A DNA stretch of 64,000 bases from Culex pipiens pallens (GCF_016801865.2 NC_068937.1:372001-436000), one strand, 5' to 3'. Positions 48,301 to 61,127 are shown, counted from the stretch's first letter. Notes: a model not told the origin generated them from the letters alone. Numbers and translations are program-made.

Positions 48301-51300
48301 AAAATAAATAAATAATAATAACAAATTGGGCTATGGACCCTTTGAAAATTCTTAAACAAATTGTTGATTTCTTTAGGGGGGTATATCAATAATTAAAAAA
48401 ATCAACTTTCAAGTTTTTCACTTTTTAAAAAAGTATTGGAATAAAGACCACATTTCATGGCCAAAATAATGTCCCTGACAAAATTGGTAAAACATTTCCC
48501 ATTTCTGGCCATATTTAGCAAAAAAAAAATAATAACAAATTCGGCTATGGACCCTTTGAAAATTCTTAAACAAATTGTTGATTTCCTTAGGGGGGTATAT
48601 CAATAATTAAAAAAAAATCAACTTTCAAATTTTTCACTTTTTAAAAAAGTTTTGGAATAAAGACCACATTTCATGGCCAAAATAATGTCCTTGACAAAAT
48701 TGGTAAAAATTTCCCATTTCTGGCCATATTTAGCAAAAAAAAAATAACAATAACAAATTGGGCTATGGACCCTTTGAAAATTCTTAAACAAATTGTTGAT
48801 TTCCTTAGGGGGGTATATCAATAATTAAAAAAAAATCAACTTTCAAATTTTTCACTTTTTAAAAAAGTTTTGGAATAAAGACCACATTTCATGGCCAAAA
48901 TAATGTCCTTGACAAAATTGGTGAAAAATTTCCCATTTCTGGCCATATTTAGCAAAAAAAATAAATAGTAATAACAAATTCGGCTATGGACCCTTTGAAA
49001 ATTCTTAAACAAATTGTTGATTTCCTTAGGGGGGTATATCAATAATTAAAAAAATCAACTTTCAAGTTTTTCACTTTTTAAAAAAGTTTTGGAATAAAGA
49101 ACACATTACATGGCCAAAATAATGTCCTTGACAAAATTGGTAAAAAATTTCCCATTTCTGGCCATATTTAGCAAAAAAAAATAACAATAACAAATTGGGC
49201 TATGGACCCTTTGAAAATTCTTAAACAAATTGTTGATTTCCTTAGGGGGGTATATCAATAATTAAAAAAATCAACTTTCAAGTTTTTCACTTTTTAAAAA
49301 AGTTTTGGAATAAAGACCACATTTCATGGCCAAAATAATGTCCTTGACAAAATTGGTGAAAAATTTCCCATTTCTGGCCATATTTAGCAAAAATAAATAA
49401 ATAATAATAACAAATTGGCCAAAATAATGTCCCTGACAAAATTGGTAAAAAATTTCCCATTTCTGGCCATATTTAGCAAAAAAAAAAAAATAATAACAAA
49501 TTCGGCTATGGACCCTTTGAAAATTCTTAAACAAATTGTTGATTTCCTTAGGGGGTATATCAATAATTAAAAAAAAATCAACTTTCAAATTTTTCACTTT
49601 TTAAAAAAGTTTTGGAATAAAGACCACATTTCATGGCCAAAATAATGTCCTTGACAAAATTGGTAAAAATTTCCCATTTCTGGCCATATTTAGCAAAAAA
49701 AAAAAAATAATAACAAATTCGGCTATGGACCCTTTGAAAATTCTTAAACAAATTGTTGATTTCCTTAGGGGGGTATATCAATAATTAAAAAAAAATCAAC
49801 TTTCAAATTTTTCACTTTTTAAAAAAGTTTTGGAATAAAGACCACATTTCATGGCCAAAATAATGTCCTTGACAAAATTGGTAAAAATTTCCCATTTCTG
49901 GCCATATTTAGCAAAAAAAAAAAATAATAACAAATTCGGCTATGGACCCTTTGAAAATTCTTAAACAAATTGTTGATTTCCTTAGGGGGGTATATCAATA
50001 ATTAAAAAAAAATCAACTTTCAAATTTTTCACTTTTTAAAAAAGTTTTGGAATAAAGACCACATTTCATGGCCAAAATAATGTCCTTGACAAAATTGGTA
50101 AAAATTTCCCATTTCTGGCCATATTTAGCAAAAAAAAAAATAATAACAAATTCGGCTATGGACCCTTTGAAAATTCTTAAACAAATTGTTGATTTCCTTA
50201 GGGGGGTATATCAATAATTAAAAAAAATCAACTTTCAAATTTTTCACTTTTTAAAAAAGTTTTGGAATAAAGACCACATTTCATGGCCAAAATAATGTCC
50301 TTGACAAAATTGGTAAAAAATTTCCCATTTGTGGCCATATTTAGCAAAAAAAAATAACAATAACAAATTGGGCTATGGACCCTTTGAAAATTCTTAAACA
50401 AGTTGTTGATTTCCTTAGGGGGGTATATCAATAATTAAAAAAATCAACTTTCAAGTTTTTCACTTTTTAAAAAAGTTTTGGAATAAAGACCACATTTCAT
50501 GGCCAAAATAATGTCCTTGACAAAATTGGTGAAAAATTTCCCATTTCTGGCCATATTTAGCAAAAATAAATAAATAATAATAACAAATTGGGCTATGGAC
50601 CCTTTGAAAATTCTTAAACAAATTGTTGATTTCTTTAGGGGGGTATATCAATAATTAAAAAAATCAACTTTCAAGTTTTTCACTTTTTAAAAAAGTATTG
50701 GAATAAAGACCACATTTCATGGCCAAAATAATGTCCCTGACAAAATTGGTAAAAAATTTCCCATTTCTGGCCATATTTAGCAAAAAAAAAATAATAACAA
50801 ATTCGGCTATGGACCCTTTGAAAATTCTTAAACAAATTGTTGATTTCCTTAGGGGGGTATATCAATAATTAAAAAAAAATCAACTTTCAAATTTTTCACT
50901 TTTTAAAAAAGTTTTGGAATAAAGACCACATTTCATGGCCAAAATAATGTCCTTGACAAAATTGGTAAAAATTTCCCATTTCTGGCCATATTTAGCAAAA
51001 AAAAAATAACAATAACAAATTGGGCTATGGACCCTTTGAATATTCTTAAACAAATTGTTTATTTCCTTTGGGGGGTATATCAATAATTAAAAAAATCAAC
51101 TTTCCAATTTTTCACTTTTTAAAAAAGTTTTGGAATAAAGACCACATTTCATGGCCAAAATAATGTCCCTGACAAAATTGGTAAAAAATTTCCCATTTCT
51201 GGCCATATTTAGCAAAAAAAAAATAATAACAAATTCGGCTATGGACCCTTTGAAAATTCTTAAACAAATTGTTGATTTCCTTAGGGGGGTATATCAATAA

Positions 51301-54300
51301 TTAAAAAAAAATCAACTTTCAAATTTTTCACTTTTTAAAAAAGTTTTGGAATAAAGACCACATTTCATGGCCAAAATAATGTCCTTGACAAAATTGGTAA
51401 AAAATTTCCCATTTGTGGCCATATTTAGCAAAAAAAGAAATAACAATAACAAATTGGGCTATGGACCCTTTGAAAATTCTTAAACAAGTTGTTGATTTCC
51501 TTAGGGGGGTATATCAATAATTAAAAAAATCAACTTTCAAGTTTTTCACTTTTTAAAAAAGTTTTGGAATAAAGACCAAATTTCATGGCCAAAATAATGT
51601 CCTTGACAAAATTGGTGAAAAATTTCCCATTTCTGGCCATATTTAGCAAAAATAAATAAATAATAATAACAAATTGGGCTATGGACCCTTTGAAAATTCT
51701 TAAACAAATTGTTGATTTCTTTAGGGGGGTATATCAATAATTAAAAAAATCAACTTTCAAGTTTTTCACTTTTTAAAAAAGTATTGGAATAAAGACCACA
51801 TTTCATGGCCAAAATAATGTCCCTGACAAAATTGGTAAAACATTTCCCATTTCTGGCCATATTTAGCAAAAAAAAAATAATAACAAATTCGGCTATGGAC
51901 CCTTTGAAAATTCTTAAACAAATTGTTGATTTCCTTAGGGGGGTATATCAATAATTAAAAAAAATCAACTTTCAAATTTTTCACTTTTTAAAAAAGTTTT
52001 GGAATAAAGACCACATTTCATGGCCAAAATAATGTCCTTGACAAAATTGGTAAAAAATTTCCCATTTGTGGCCATATTTAGCAAAAAAAAATAACAATAA
52101 CAAATTGGGCTATGGACCCTTTGAAAATTCTTAAACAAGTTGTTGATTTCCTTAGGGGGGTATATCAATAATTAAAAAAATCAACTTTCAAGTTTTTCAC
52201 TTTTTAAAAAAGTTTTGGAATAAAGACCAAATTTCATGGCCAAAATAATGTCCTTGACAAAATTGGTGAAAAATTTCCCATTTCTGGCCATATTTAGCAA
52301 AAATAAATAAATAATAATAACAAATTGGGCTATGGACCCTTTGAAAATTCTTAAACAAATTGTTGATTTCCTTAGGGGGGTACATCAATAATTAAAAAAA
52401 TCAACTTCCAAATTTTTCACTTTTTAAAAAAGTATTGGAATAAAGACCACATTGCATGGCCAAAATAATGTCCTTGACAAAATTGGTAAAACATTTCCCA
52501 TTTCTGGCCATATTTAGCAAAAAAAAAATAATAACAAATTCGGCTATGGACCCTTTGAAAATTCTTAAACAAATTGTTGATTTCCTTAGGGGGGTATATC
52601 AATAATTTAAAAAAATCAACTTTCAAATTTTTCACTTTTTAAAAAAGTTTTGGAATAAAGACCACATTTCATGGCCAAAATAATGTCCTTGACAAAATTG
52701 GTAAAAATTTCCCATTTCTGGCCATATTTAGCAAAAAAAAATAACAATAACAAATTGGGCTATGGACCCTTTGAATATTCTTAAACAAATTGTTTATTTC
52801 CTTAGGGGGGTATATCAATAATTTAAAAAAATCAACTTTCAAATTTTTCACTTTTTAAAAAAGTTTTGGAATAAAGACCACATTTCATGGCCAAAATAAT
52901 GTCCTTGACAAAATTGGTAAAAAATTTCCCATTTCTGGCCATATTTAGCAAAAAAAAATAATAATAACAAATTGGGCTATGGACCCTTTGAAAATTCTTA
53001 AACAAATTGTTGATTTCCTTAGGGGGGTATATCAATAATTAAAAAAAATCAACTTTCAAATTTTTCACTTTTTAAAAAAGTTTTGGAATAAAGACCACAT
53101 TTCATGGCCAAAATAATGTCCTTGACAAAATTGGTAAAAATTTCCCATTTCTGGCCATATTTAGCAAAAAAAAAAAATAATAACAAATTGGGCTATGGAC
53201 CCTTTGAAAATTCTTAAACAAATTGTTGATTTCCTTAGGGGGGTATATCAATAATTAAAAAAAATCAACTTTCAAATTTTTCACTTTTTAAAAAAGTTTT
53301 GGAATAAAGACCACATTTCATGGCCAAAATAATGTCCTTGACAAAATTGGTGAAAAATTTCCCATTTCTGGCCATATTTAGCAAAAAAAAATAAATAATA
53401 ATAACAAATTCGGCTATGGACCCTTTGAAAATTCTTAAACAAATTGTTGATTTCCTTAGGGGGGTATATCAATAATTAAAAAAATCAACTTTCAAGTTTT
53501 TCACTTTTTAAAAAAGTTTTGGAATAAAGACCACATTTCATGGCCAAAATAATGTCCTTGACAAAATTGGTGAAAAATTTCCCATTTCTGGCCATATTTA
53601 GCAAAAATAAATAAATAATAATAACAAATTGGCCAAAATAATGTCCCTGACAAAATTGGTAAAAAATTTCCCATTTCTGGCCATATTTAGCAAAAAAAAA
53701 AAATAACAAATTCGGCTATGGACCCTTTGAAAATTCTTAAACAAATTGTTGATTTCCTTAGGGGGGTATATCAATAATTAAAATAATCAACTTACAAATT
53801 TTTCACTTTTTAAAAAAGTTTTGGAATAAAGACCACATTTCATGGCCAAAATAATGTCCTTGACAAAATTGGTAAAAATTTCCCATTTCTGGCCATATTT
53901 AGCAAAAAAAAAAAATAATAACAAATTGGGCTATGGACCCTTTGAAAATTCTTAAACAAATTGTTGATTTCCTTAGGGGGGTATATCAATAATTAAAAAA
54001 AAATCAACTTTCAAATTTTTCACTTTTTAAAAAAGTTTTGGAATAAAGACCACATTTCATGGCCAAAATAATGTCCTTGACAAAATTGGTAAAAAATTTC
54101 CCATTTCTGGCCATATTTAGCAAAAAAAAATAATAATAATAACAAATTGGGCTATGGACCCTTTGAAAATTCTTAAACAAATTGTTGATTTCCTTAGGGG
54201 GGTATATCAATAATTAAAAAAATCAACTTTCAAGTTTTTCACTTTTTAAAAAAGTTTTGGAATAAAGACCACATTACATGGCCAAAATAATGTCCTTGAC

Positions 54301-57049
54301 AAAATTGGTAAAAAATTTCCCATTTCTGGCCATATTTAGCAAAAAAAAATAACAATAACAAATTGGGCTATGGACCCTTTGAAAATTCTTAAACAAGTTG
54401 TTGATTTCCTTAGGGGGGTATATCAATAATTAAAAAAATCAACTTTCAAGTTTTTCACTTTTTAAAAAAGTTTTGGAATAAAGACCACATTTCATGGCCA
54501 AAATAATGTCCTTGACAAAATTGGTGAAAAATTTCCCATTTCTGGCCATATTTAGCAAAAATAAATAAATAATAATAACAAATTGGCCAAAATAATGTCC
54601 CTGACAAAATTGGTAAAAAATTTCCCATTTCTGGCCATATTTAGCAAAAAAAAATAATAACAAATTCGGCTATGGACCCTTTGAAAATTCTTAAACAAAT
54701 TGTTGATTTCCTTAGGGGGGTATATCAATAATTAAAAAAAAATCAACTTTCAAATTTTTCACTTTTTAAAAAAGTTTTGGAATAAAGACCACATTTCATG
54801 GCCAAAATAATGTCCTTGACAAAATTGGTGAAAAATTTCCCATTTCTGGCCATATTTAGCAAAAATAAATAAATAATAATAACAAATTGGCCAAAATAAT
54901 GTCCCTGACAAAATTGGTAAAAAATTTCCCATTTCTGGCCATATTTAGCAAAAAAAAAAAATAACAAATTCGGCTATGGACCCTTTGAAAATTCTTAAAC
55001 AAATTGTTGATTTCCTTAGGGGGGTATATCAATAATTAAAAAAAAATCAACTTTCAAATTTTTCACTTTTTAAAAAAGTTTTGGAATAAAGACCACATTT
55101 CATGGCCAAAATAATGTCCTTGACAAAATTGGTAAAAATTTCCCATTTCTGGCCATATTTAGCAAAAAAAAAAAATAACAAATTGGCCCTTTGAAAATTC
55201 TTAAACAAATTGTTGATTTCCTTAGGGGGGTATATCAATAATTTAAAAAAATCAACTTTCAAATTTTTCACTTTTTAAAAAAGTATTGGAATAAAGACCA
55301 CATTTTATGGCCAAAATAATGTCCTTGACAAAATTGGTAAAAAATTTCCCATTTCTGGCCATATTTAGCAAAAAAAAATAATAATAACAAATTGGGCTAT
55401 GGACCCTTTGAAAATTTTAGAACAAATTGTTGATTTCCTTAGGGGGGTATATCAATAATTAAAAAAATCAACTTTAAAATTTTTCACTTTTTAAAAAAGT
55501 ATTGGAATAAAGACCACATTGCATGGCCAAAATAATGTCCTTGACAAAATTTATAAAATATTTCCCATTTCTGGCCATATTTAGCAAAAAAAAAAAAAAT
55601 AACAAATTGGCCCTTTGAAAATTCTTAAACAAATTGTTGATTTCCTTAGGGGGGTATATCAATAATTAAAAAAATCAACTTTCAAATTTTTCACTTTTTA
55701 AAAAAGTTTTGGAATAAAGACCACATTTCATGGCCAAAATAATGTCCTTGACAAAATTGGTAAAAATTTCCCATTTCTGGCCATATTTAGCAAAAAAAAT
55801 AACAATAACAAATTGGGCTATGGACCCTTTGAATATTCTTAAACAAATTGTTTATTTCCTTTGGGGGGTATATCAATAATTAAAAAAATCAACTTTCAAA
55901 TTTTTCACTTTTTAAAAAAGTTTTGGAATAAAGACCACATTTCATGGCCAAAATAATGTCCTTGACAAAATTGGTAAAAAATTTCCCATTTCTGGCCATA
56001 TTTAGCAAAAAAAATAATAATAACAAATTGGGCTATGGACCCTTTGAAAATTCTTACACAAGTTGTTGATTTCCTTAGGGGGGTATATCAATAATTTAAA
56101 AAAATCAACTTTCAAATTTTTCACTTTTTAAAAAAGTTTTGGAATAAAGACCACATTTCATGGCCAAAATAATGTCCTTGACAAAATTGGTAAAAAATTT
56201 CCCATTTCTGGCCATATTTGGTAAAAAAAAAAAAATAACAAATTGGGCTATGGACCCTTTGAAAATTCTTAAACAAATTGTTGATTTCCTTAGGGGGGTA
56301 TATCAATAATTTAAAAAAATCAACTTTCAAGATTTTCACTTTTTAAAAAAGTATTGGAATAAAGACCACATTTTATGGCCAAAATAATGTCGTTGACAAA
56401 ATTGGTAAAAAATTTCCCATTTCTGGCCATATTTAGCAAAAAAAATAATAATAACAAATTGGGCTATGGACCCTTTGAAAATTCTTAAACAAATTGTTGA
56501 TTTCCTTAGGGGGGTATATCAATAATTAAAAAAAAATCAACTTTCAAATTTTTCACTTTTTAAAAAAGTTTTGGAATAAAGACCACATTTCATGGCCAAA
56601 ATAATGTCCTTGACAAAATTGGTAAAAATTTCCCATTTCTGGCCATATTTAGCAAAAAAAAAATGACAATAACAAATTGGGCTATGGACCCTTTGAATAT
56701 TCTTAAACAAATTGTTTATTTCCTTTGGGGGGTATATCAATAATTTAAAAAAAATCAACTTTCAAGTTTTTCACTTTTTAAAAAAGTATTGGAATAAAGA
56801 CCACATTTTATGGCCAAAATAATGTCCTTGACAAAATTGGTAAAATATTTCCCATTTCTGGCCATATTTAGCAAAAAAAAACAATAACAAATTGGGCTAT
56901 GGACCCTTTGAAAATTTTTAAACAAATTGTTGATTTCCTTAGGGGGGTATATCAATAATTAAAAAAATCAACTTTCAAGTTTTTCACTTTTTAAAAAAGT
57001 TTTGGAATAAAGACCACATTACATGACCAAAATAATGTCCTTGACAAAA

Positions 57050-57715
57050 TTGGTAAAAATTTTCCCATTTCTGGTCATATTTAGCAAAATAAAAAATAGT
57101 AACAAATTGGGTTATGGACACTTGTTTTTGATTTCCTTAGGGGGGTATATCAATAATTAAAAAAAATCAACTTTCAAATTTTTCACTTTTTAAAAAAGTT
57201 CTAGAATAAAGACCACATTTCATGACCACATTCATGGCCAAAATAATTTTCCCATTTCTGGATATATTTAATAGCAAATAAAAAATAATAACAAATTGGG
57301 TTATGGACACTTTAAAAAATTTCGAACAAATTGTTGATTTCCTTAGGGGTATATCAATAATTAAAAAAATCAGCCTTAAATTTTTTCACTTTTCAAAAAA
57401 AATTGGAATAAAGACCACATTTCATGGCCAAAATAATGTCCTTGACAAAATTGGTCAACATTTTTCCATTTCTGGCCATATTTAGCAAAATAAAAATTAC
57501 AAATTGGGTTATGGACACTCAGAAAATTTTCGAACAAATTGTTGATTTCCTTAGGGGGGTATATCAATAATTTTAAAAATCAACTTTCAAAAATTTCACT
57601 TTTTAGAATATGTTTGGAATAAAGATCGCATTTCATGGCCAAAATAATGTTCCTGACTTAATTAGTCAAAATTTTACCATTTCTGGCCATATTTAACTAA
57701 AAAAAATTATTATGG
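57050..57715 (+). repeat. right edge of satellite array, diverged and truncated monomers
   Basis: The last units carry the same edge-type variants (GGGTTATGGACAC, TTCGAACAAATTG), small deletions (near 57120 and 57230) and loss of similarity after TTTAACTAAAA near 57700. Confidence 0.9.
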
Positions 57716-58008
57716 ACATTATTGTAGTTATGTAATTACCAATATTTTGTAAAACATCAATTAATTAATAAAAGTTTTTGTTTTTCTAAAATTATGTATC
57801 TTTTCCGATCTGAGGACCCAAAATTAAAAATTTGAGAAAAGTCTATAGTGCTCTATTTGATTCAAAACACAGGAATAAAGGTTGAACAATTTTTTTAAAT
57901 AAATTTCACAACCAATTGTACAACTTTTTCATTTTTTATATATTTTAACCACAAAATTTAAAAATAAAATTTGCAATTCCCAAAACTATTCAGAAAATTT
58001 AAATTTTT
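57716..58008. other. non-coding AT-rich flank of the array
   Basis: Nothing recognised. Confidence 0.4.
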
Positions 58009-58476
58009 AGCTTCTTCTCAACCAGTGTTTGAGATTTTTGAGTTTTGTTTTGTTGCGTATTTCGAGTTTTGCTCTCTTCTCCATCGTTCTCTCCTCTCTC
58101 CGAGCACAGGCTCTCTTCGAGTTGACTGCTCGAAAAGCTTTCTTCCAAGGCTCGAACCTGTCTTCCCACGAACACGAACTTTTCTTGTCAGGTTCGAGCT
58201 TGACTTTGGGAAAAGCACAAGCAAAGCGAGTTTTTCCTCCTATATTTCAGACATCTGCTCAGTTCGATGCGGAAACGCGCCATTACAGTTTCGCTTTTTG
58301 CTAGGGCAGTCTGGGTTCGAGTATCGGTGCCATCGACCACAAACGAAAAATGACGTCATCATCCTCAACTCCGCGGTTTCTGAACATATTTCCTGTTTTC
58401 AGCGAATTCAAAAATCTCGGACGAGCCTTGAAAAACTCAGTTATTTTACGGCAGTTTTTTCAGGGGTGTGCGATTT
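58009..58476 (+). repeat. dispersed SINE-like repeat, copy 2
   Basis: Same order of motifs as at 7908-8300: AGCTTCTTCTCAACCAGTG, GAGTTTTGTTTTGT, CTCGAAAAGC, GAAACGCGCC, GCTTTTTGCT, the B-box-like GGGTTCGAGTATCGGTGCCA, then CGACCACAAAC and TGACGTCATC. The 3' part continues CTGTTTTCAGCGAA, AAAAATCTCGGAC as in copy 1 (about 8310-8335). Confidence 0.65.
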
Positions 58477-58618
58477 GACCACAAACGAAAAATGACGTCA
58501 TCATCCTCAACTCCGCGGTTTCTGAACATATTTCCTGTTTTCAGCGAATTCAAAAATCTCGGACGAGCCTTGAAAAACTCAGTTATTTTACGGCAGTTTT
58601 TTCAGGGGTGTGCGATTT
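58335..58618 (+). repeat. exact 142-bp tandem duplication
   Basis: 58335-58476 and 58477-58618 read identically throughout, starting GACCACAAACGAAAAATGAC and ending GGGGTGTGCGATTT. Each copy holds a palindromic TGACGTCA. Confidence 0.95.
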
Positions 58619-61121
58619 TGAACCTGTAGAAATATAGATGGTGGTGATAATATCCAATGTTCGGGCTGGATTTTTGAGAAATAGTCAAAAAGCCCCCGCA
58701 CAAACAACCTGTTCTAATTAATGATTAAACGCCACAGTAATTTTAAGCCTAATTTTTCATAGTTTTAAAGCAAATTATCAATAAATGAGGCTGGTACAAA
58801 CAAACAAAATATATTTTATGCAAGGGCAATTTTGACACATTTTTTTAAATTGACTTTTTTTAATGTTGAAAATTATGTCCAGCTTCTTCCATCCTCTTAA
58901 ACAATTAAAATGGTGAAAAAACAAGGATAGAAATTCTGTAAGCTAATCCGTTTCCAAAATCGTCAACATTTTTTTCGATTTAAAATAAAATTACAGCGAA
59001 ATTGAAAAAAAAATTGACGATTTTGAAAATTACTCAAAAAAGAAGTTCAAACAACCGAATTTTCAACCTTCCAAATTCAACTTTTTTTTCTGTGAAGGCA
59101 AAACGATAAACCATTTTCAAATCAAATAATAACAACTTATAAAACTCATCTTGCAATGCAGTTAACCTCGGGCAAACAAGTCTACTTAGCATGTTAAACA
59201 GATCCTTCCCGGGGACACACACTGCTGCCCGGAATCGTAACCCGGACCCATGTCGTCCACGTAGTGGTTGCCTCCAAGGGAGCGCCGCGCGGAACAAAAC
59301 AACCCCGAACCGAAAGTAGAAGTGGAAGAAAACTTTCCCAAACCCATCGCAACCACCCACCCACTGTGGAAAAGTTAATCTAATCGGGGTTTTCGACAAC
59401 TCACCAACTGAACCCCCCTCCAGGGTCGGTTGCATACCATTCGGAGAAGAGAGGGGGAAGAGGAGGGTGACCAGAAAAATAAACAAACCTTCGCCGAACG
59501 TGAACGCACACAGGACGGGAGGGGTGGTCTCTCGAGGAGGGGTTCAGTGGGAGTGGGTCCGTAAATAGAGATAAAGCGCACCAGATAAGAAGCTGCTGTT
59601 GCCTTGCAAGACCGTTTGGCGGCGCTTAGAAAGTCAAAAAGGTGCCTGGGATGAAAATAGAAGCGACCCTTTGGAGGCCAATGGGGCGTGAAAATATGCT
59701 AAAAGGTGAAATCCGTGAATTTTTTTTTAGATTTTTTTATTGTCTTTTTTTTCTTCAGATAGGGGTGCAAAAAAGATTTGGGCAAAAGTTTCATTAAAAA
59801 TTTGAGTTTTTAGCATGAAAAAGAACGGTTTTGGCAGTGCTCCGAACACTGATTCCCATTTTTTTGTAGGGCACAAAGGTATAGAAGGTTATGTTACAGA
59901 CATGACCGATATGACAAAGAACTTAGCAGACCATCTTTTGAATAATAGATTATTATTGTGTACAAAATCTAGCGGGTAAACTTCAACTGTAACACCATCC
60001 CCTCAAGGGTTAATCAACCCATCCAGAAGTGAATCAAGAAGTCAAACTTTTTTCTCCCTCCTTCTCTTTTGGCATTGAGGGTGTGGGTCACCTCATCGGT
60101 ACAAGTGTTTCCGCAGCCGTCATCGTTTCGGGGAGGGGGGTCGCATGTTTGCATTCACGGAGCCCAAAAGAGAAAAAAAAGTGAGGAAAAACAATAGAAG
60201 CGACTTTCCCACTTTTCCACCGAAAGCCACGCTGGCCACACGTTTCTTGATAAGAAAGAAAGGGGGGAAATGTGTCTTGAGCGGGAAGGGTGGGGGTTCC
60301 CGAAGACATATTTGGCCTAAACATGCAAAAGTGTTGTTCGTTCAATTTGTGGAGAGTGTGTGAGCACATTGAGTGAAAGAAGTGTTGATTTTTTTAAGCT
60401 GATTGCGTTTGAAGAGGAGCGGCGGTTGGTTTATTGCCTCGTCTGACAGGCCGATGAAAGCTGTGCAAACATGGGAAAGTTTATAATTTATGAGTCAAAC
60501 GTGTCTGTTAATCTAAATAAAATTTAGATTCTTTTTTTTAGAAAAAAAAATACAGAGTTGTATCAACATGTAAAAAGAACAAATAGCCCAAAGCAGCGGA
60601 TAACTCATCCGAGAGGACTGAGAGTAAAAAGATGTCAAGAGTATGAGATTCTTGAGAGCTTTTCCTCTAAGGTTAATTCACAAAAATGTTTACTCATAAA
60701 AAAGTGTTCATATCGAGAATCAAACCCTCGACGAATCTGTGCCTTTACAGTATCGGCCACCACGATTCACTGAATTTGAAAAGGATATTGCCTAATACAA
60801 CACAGAAAAAAATGATGGTGAATATTCATCAGGTTCACATTTTTACATATTTTTTATGTAATATTACTCAAAAGAGAGGTAAATATTCAACCTACCAAAT
60901 TTTCAACATTCCAAAATTAAACTTTTTTTTGCTGTGAAGCCACTCATACACAATTTTGTGTTGGTGTGCGTACAAAGGCGAATTGAGAGAATTATTCTCT
61001 CCGAATTGGCCTGATTCTCTCAGTCAAATTCAAGACCTATATTATCTCAGCAGTCTGTTGAGGGTGAAATATTAATCTGTACTAATCTGTATCTTAAATC
61101 AACACCTCCCGAGATAACAGC
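58619..61121. other. non-coding stretch with scattered GC-balanced parts
   Basis: 59160-59640 and 60060-60330 are GC-balanced. A minus-strand segment near 59.2 kb has coding-like composition (see findings) but is not called. Two related T-rich element ends lie at about 59057-59094 and 60897-60936. Confidence 0.45.
60540..60775 (-). mobile_element. possible tRNA-derived SINE fragment
   Basis: On the minus strand a segment reads CGTGGTGGCCGATACTGTAA, then AGGCACAGATTCGTCGAGGG and TTTGATTCTCG, resembling a pol III A-box-like start and a B box (GGTTTGATTC). It ends near a T/A run at about 60530-60550 that could be the tail. Diverged, and no target duplication was identified. Confidence 0.45.
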
Positions 61122-61127
61122 TATGCG

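Larger units (their letters stand above)
32641..57715 (+). repeat. 25-kb satellite array, about 217-bp monomer, about 115 copies
   Basis: Head-to-tail monomers carry, in order, TCAACTTTCAAATTTTTCAC, AAAAAAGTTTTGGAATAAAG, ACCACATTTCATGGCC, AAAATAATGTCCTTGACAAA, ATTTCCCATTTCTGGCCATA, TTTAGC plus a variable A run with AATAATAAC, AAATTGGGCTATGGACCC, TTTGAAAATTCTTAAAC, AAATTGTTGATTTCC and TTAGGGGGGTATATCAATAA. Spacing is 214-223 bp, varying mainly in the A run. On the minus strand most monomers read through a 60-75 codon frame, usually opening at TTG rather than ATG and shifting frame with the A-run length, so it is not coding. I do not recognise the family. Confidence 0.98.

Noticed and set aside
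33298..57567. Repeated 60-108 codon frames (PPKEINNLFKNFQRVHSPIC type) on the minus strand of the satellite
   Set aside because: They are one monomer read over and over. The usual start is TTG, not ATG, and the second half changes frame with the A-run length. No sign of selection on protein.
32641..57715. CRISPR-like array
   Set aside because: Units abut without unique spacers, are about 217 bp, and the context is a eukaryotic genome.
32641..57715. Telomere-type repeat, from the TTAGGGGGG block
   Set aside because: It occurs once per 217-bp unit, not as short tandem TTAGG units, and the array is internal.
57971..58495. 174-codon ORF over the SINE-like repeat
   Set aside because: The related copy at 7.9 kb does not keep the same reading frame, so selection for a protein is unlikely.
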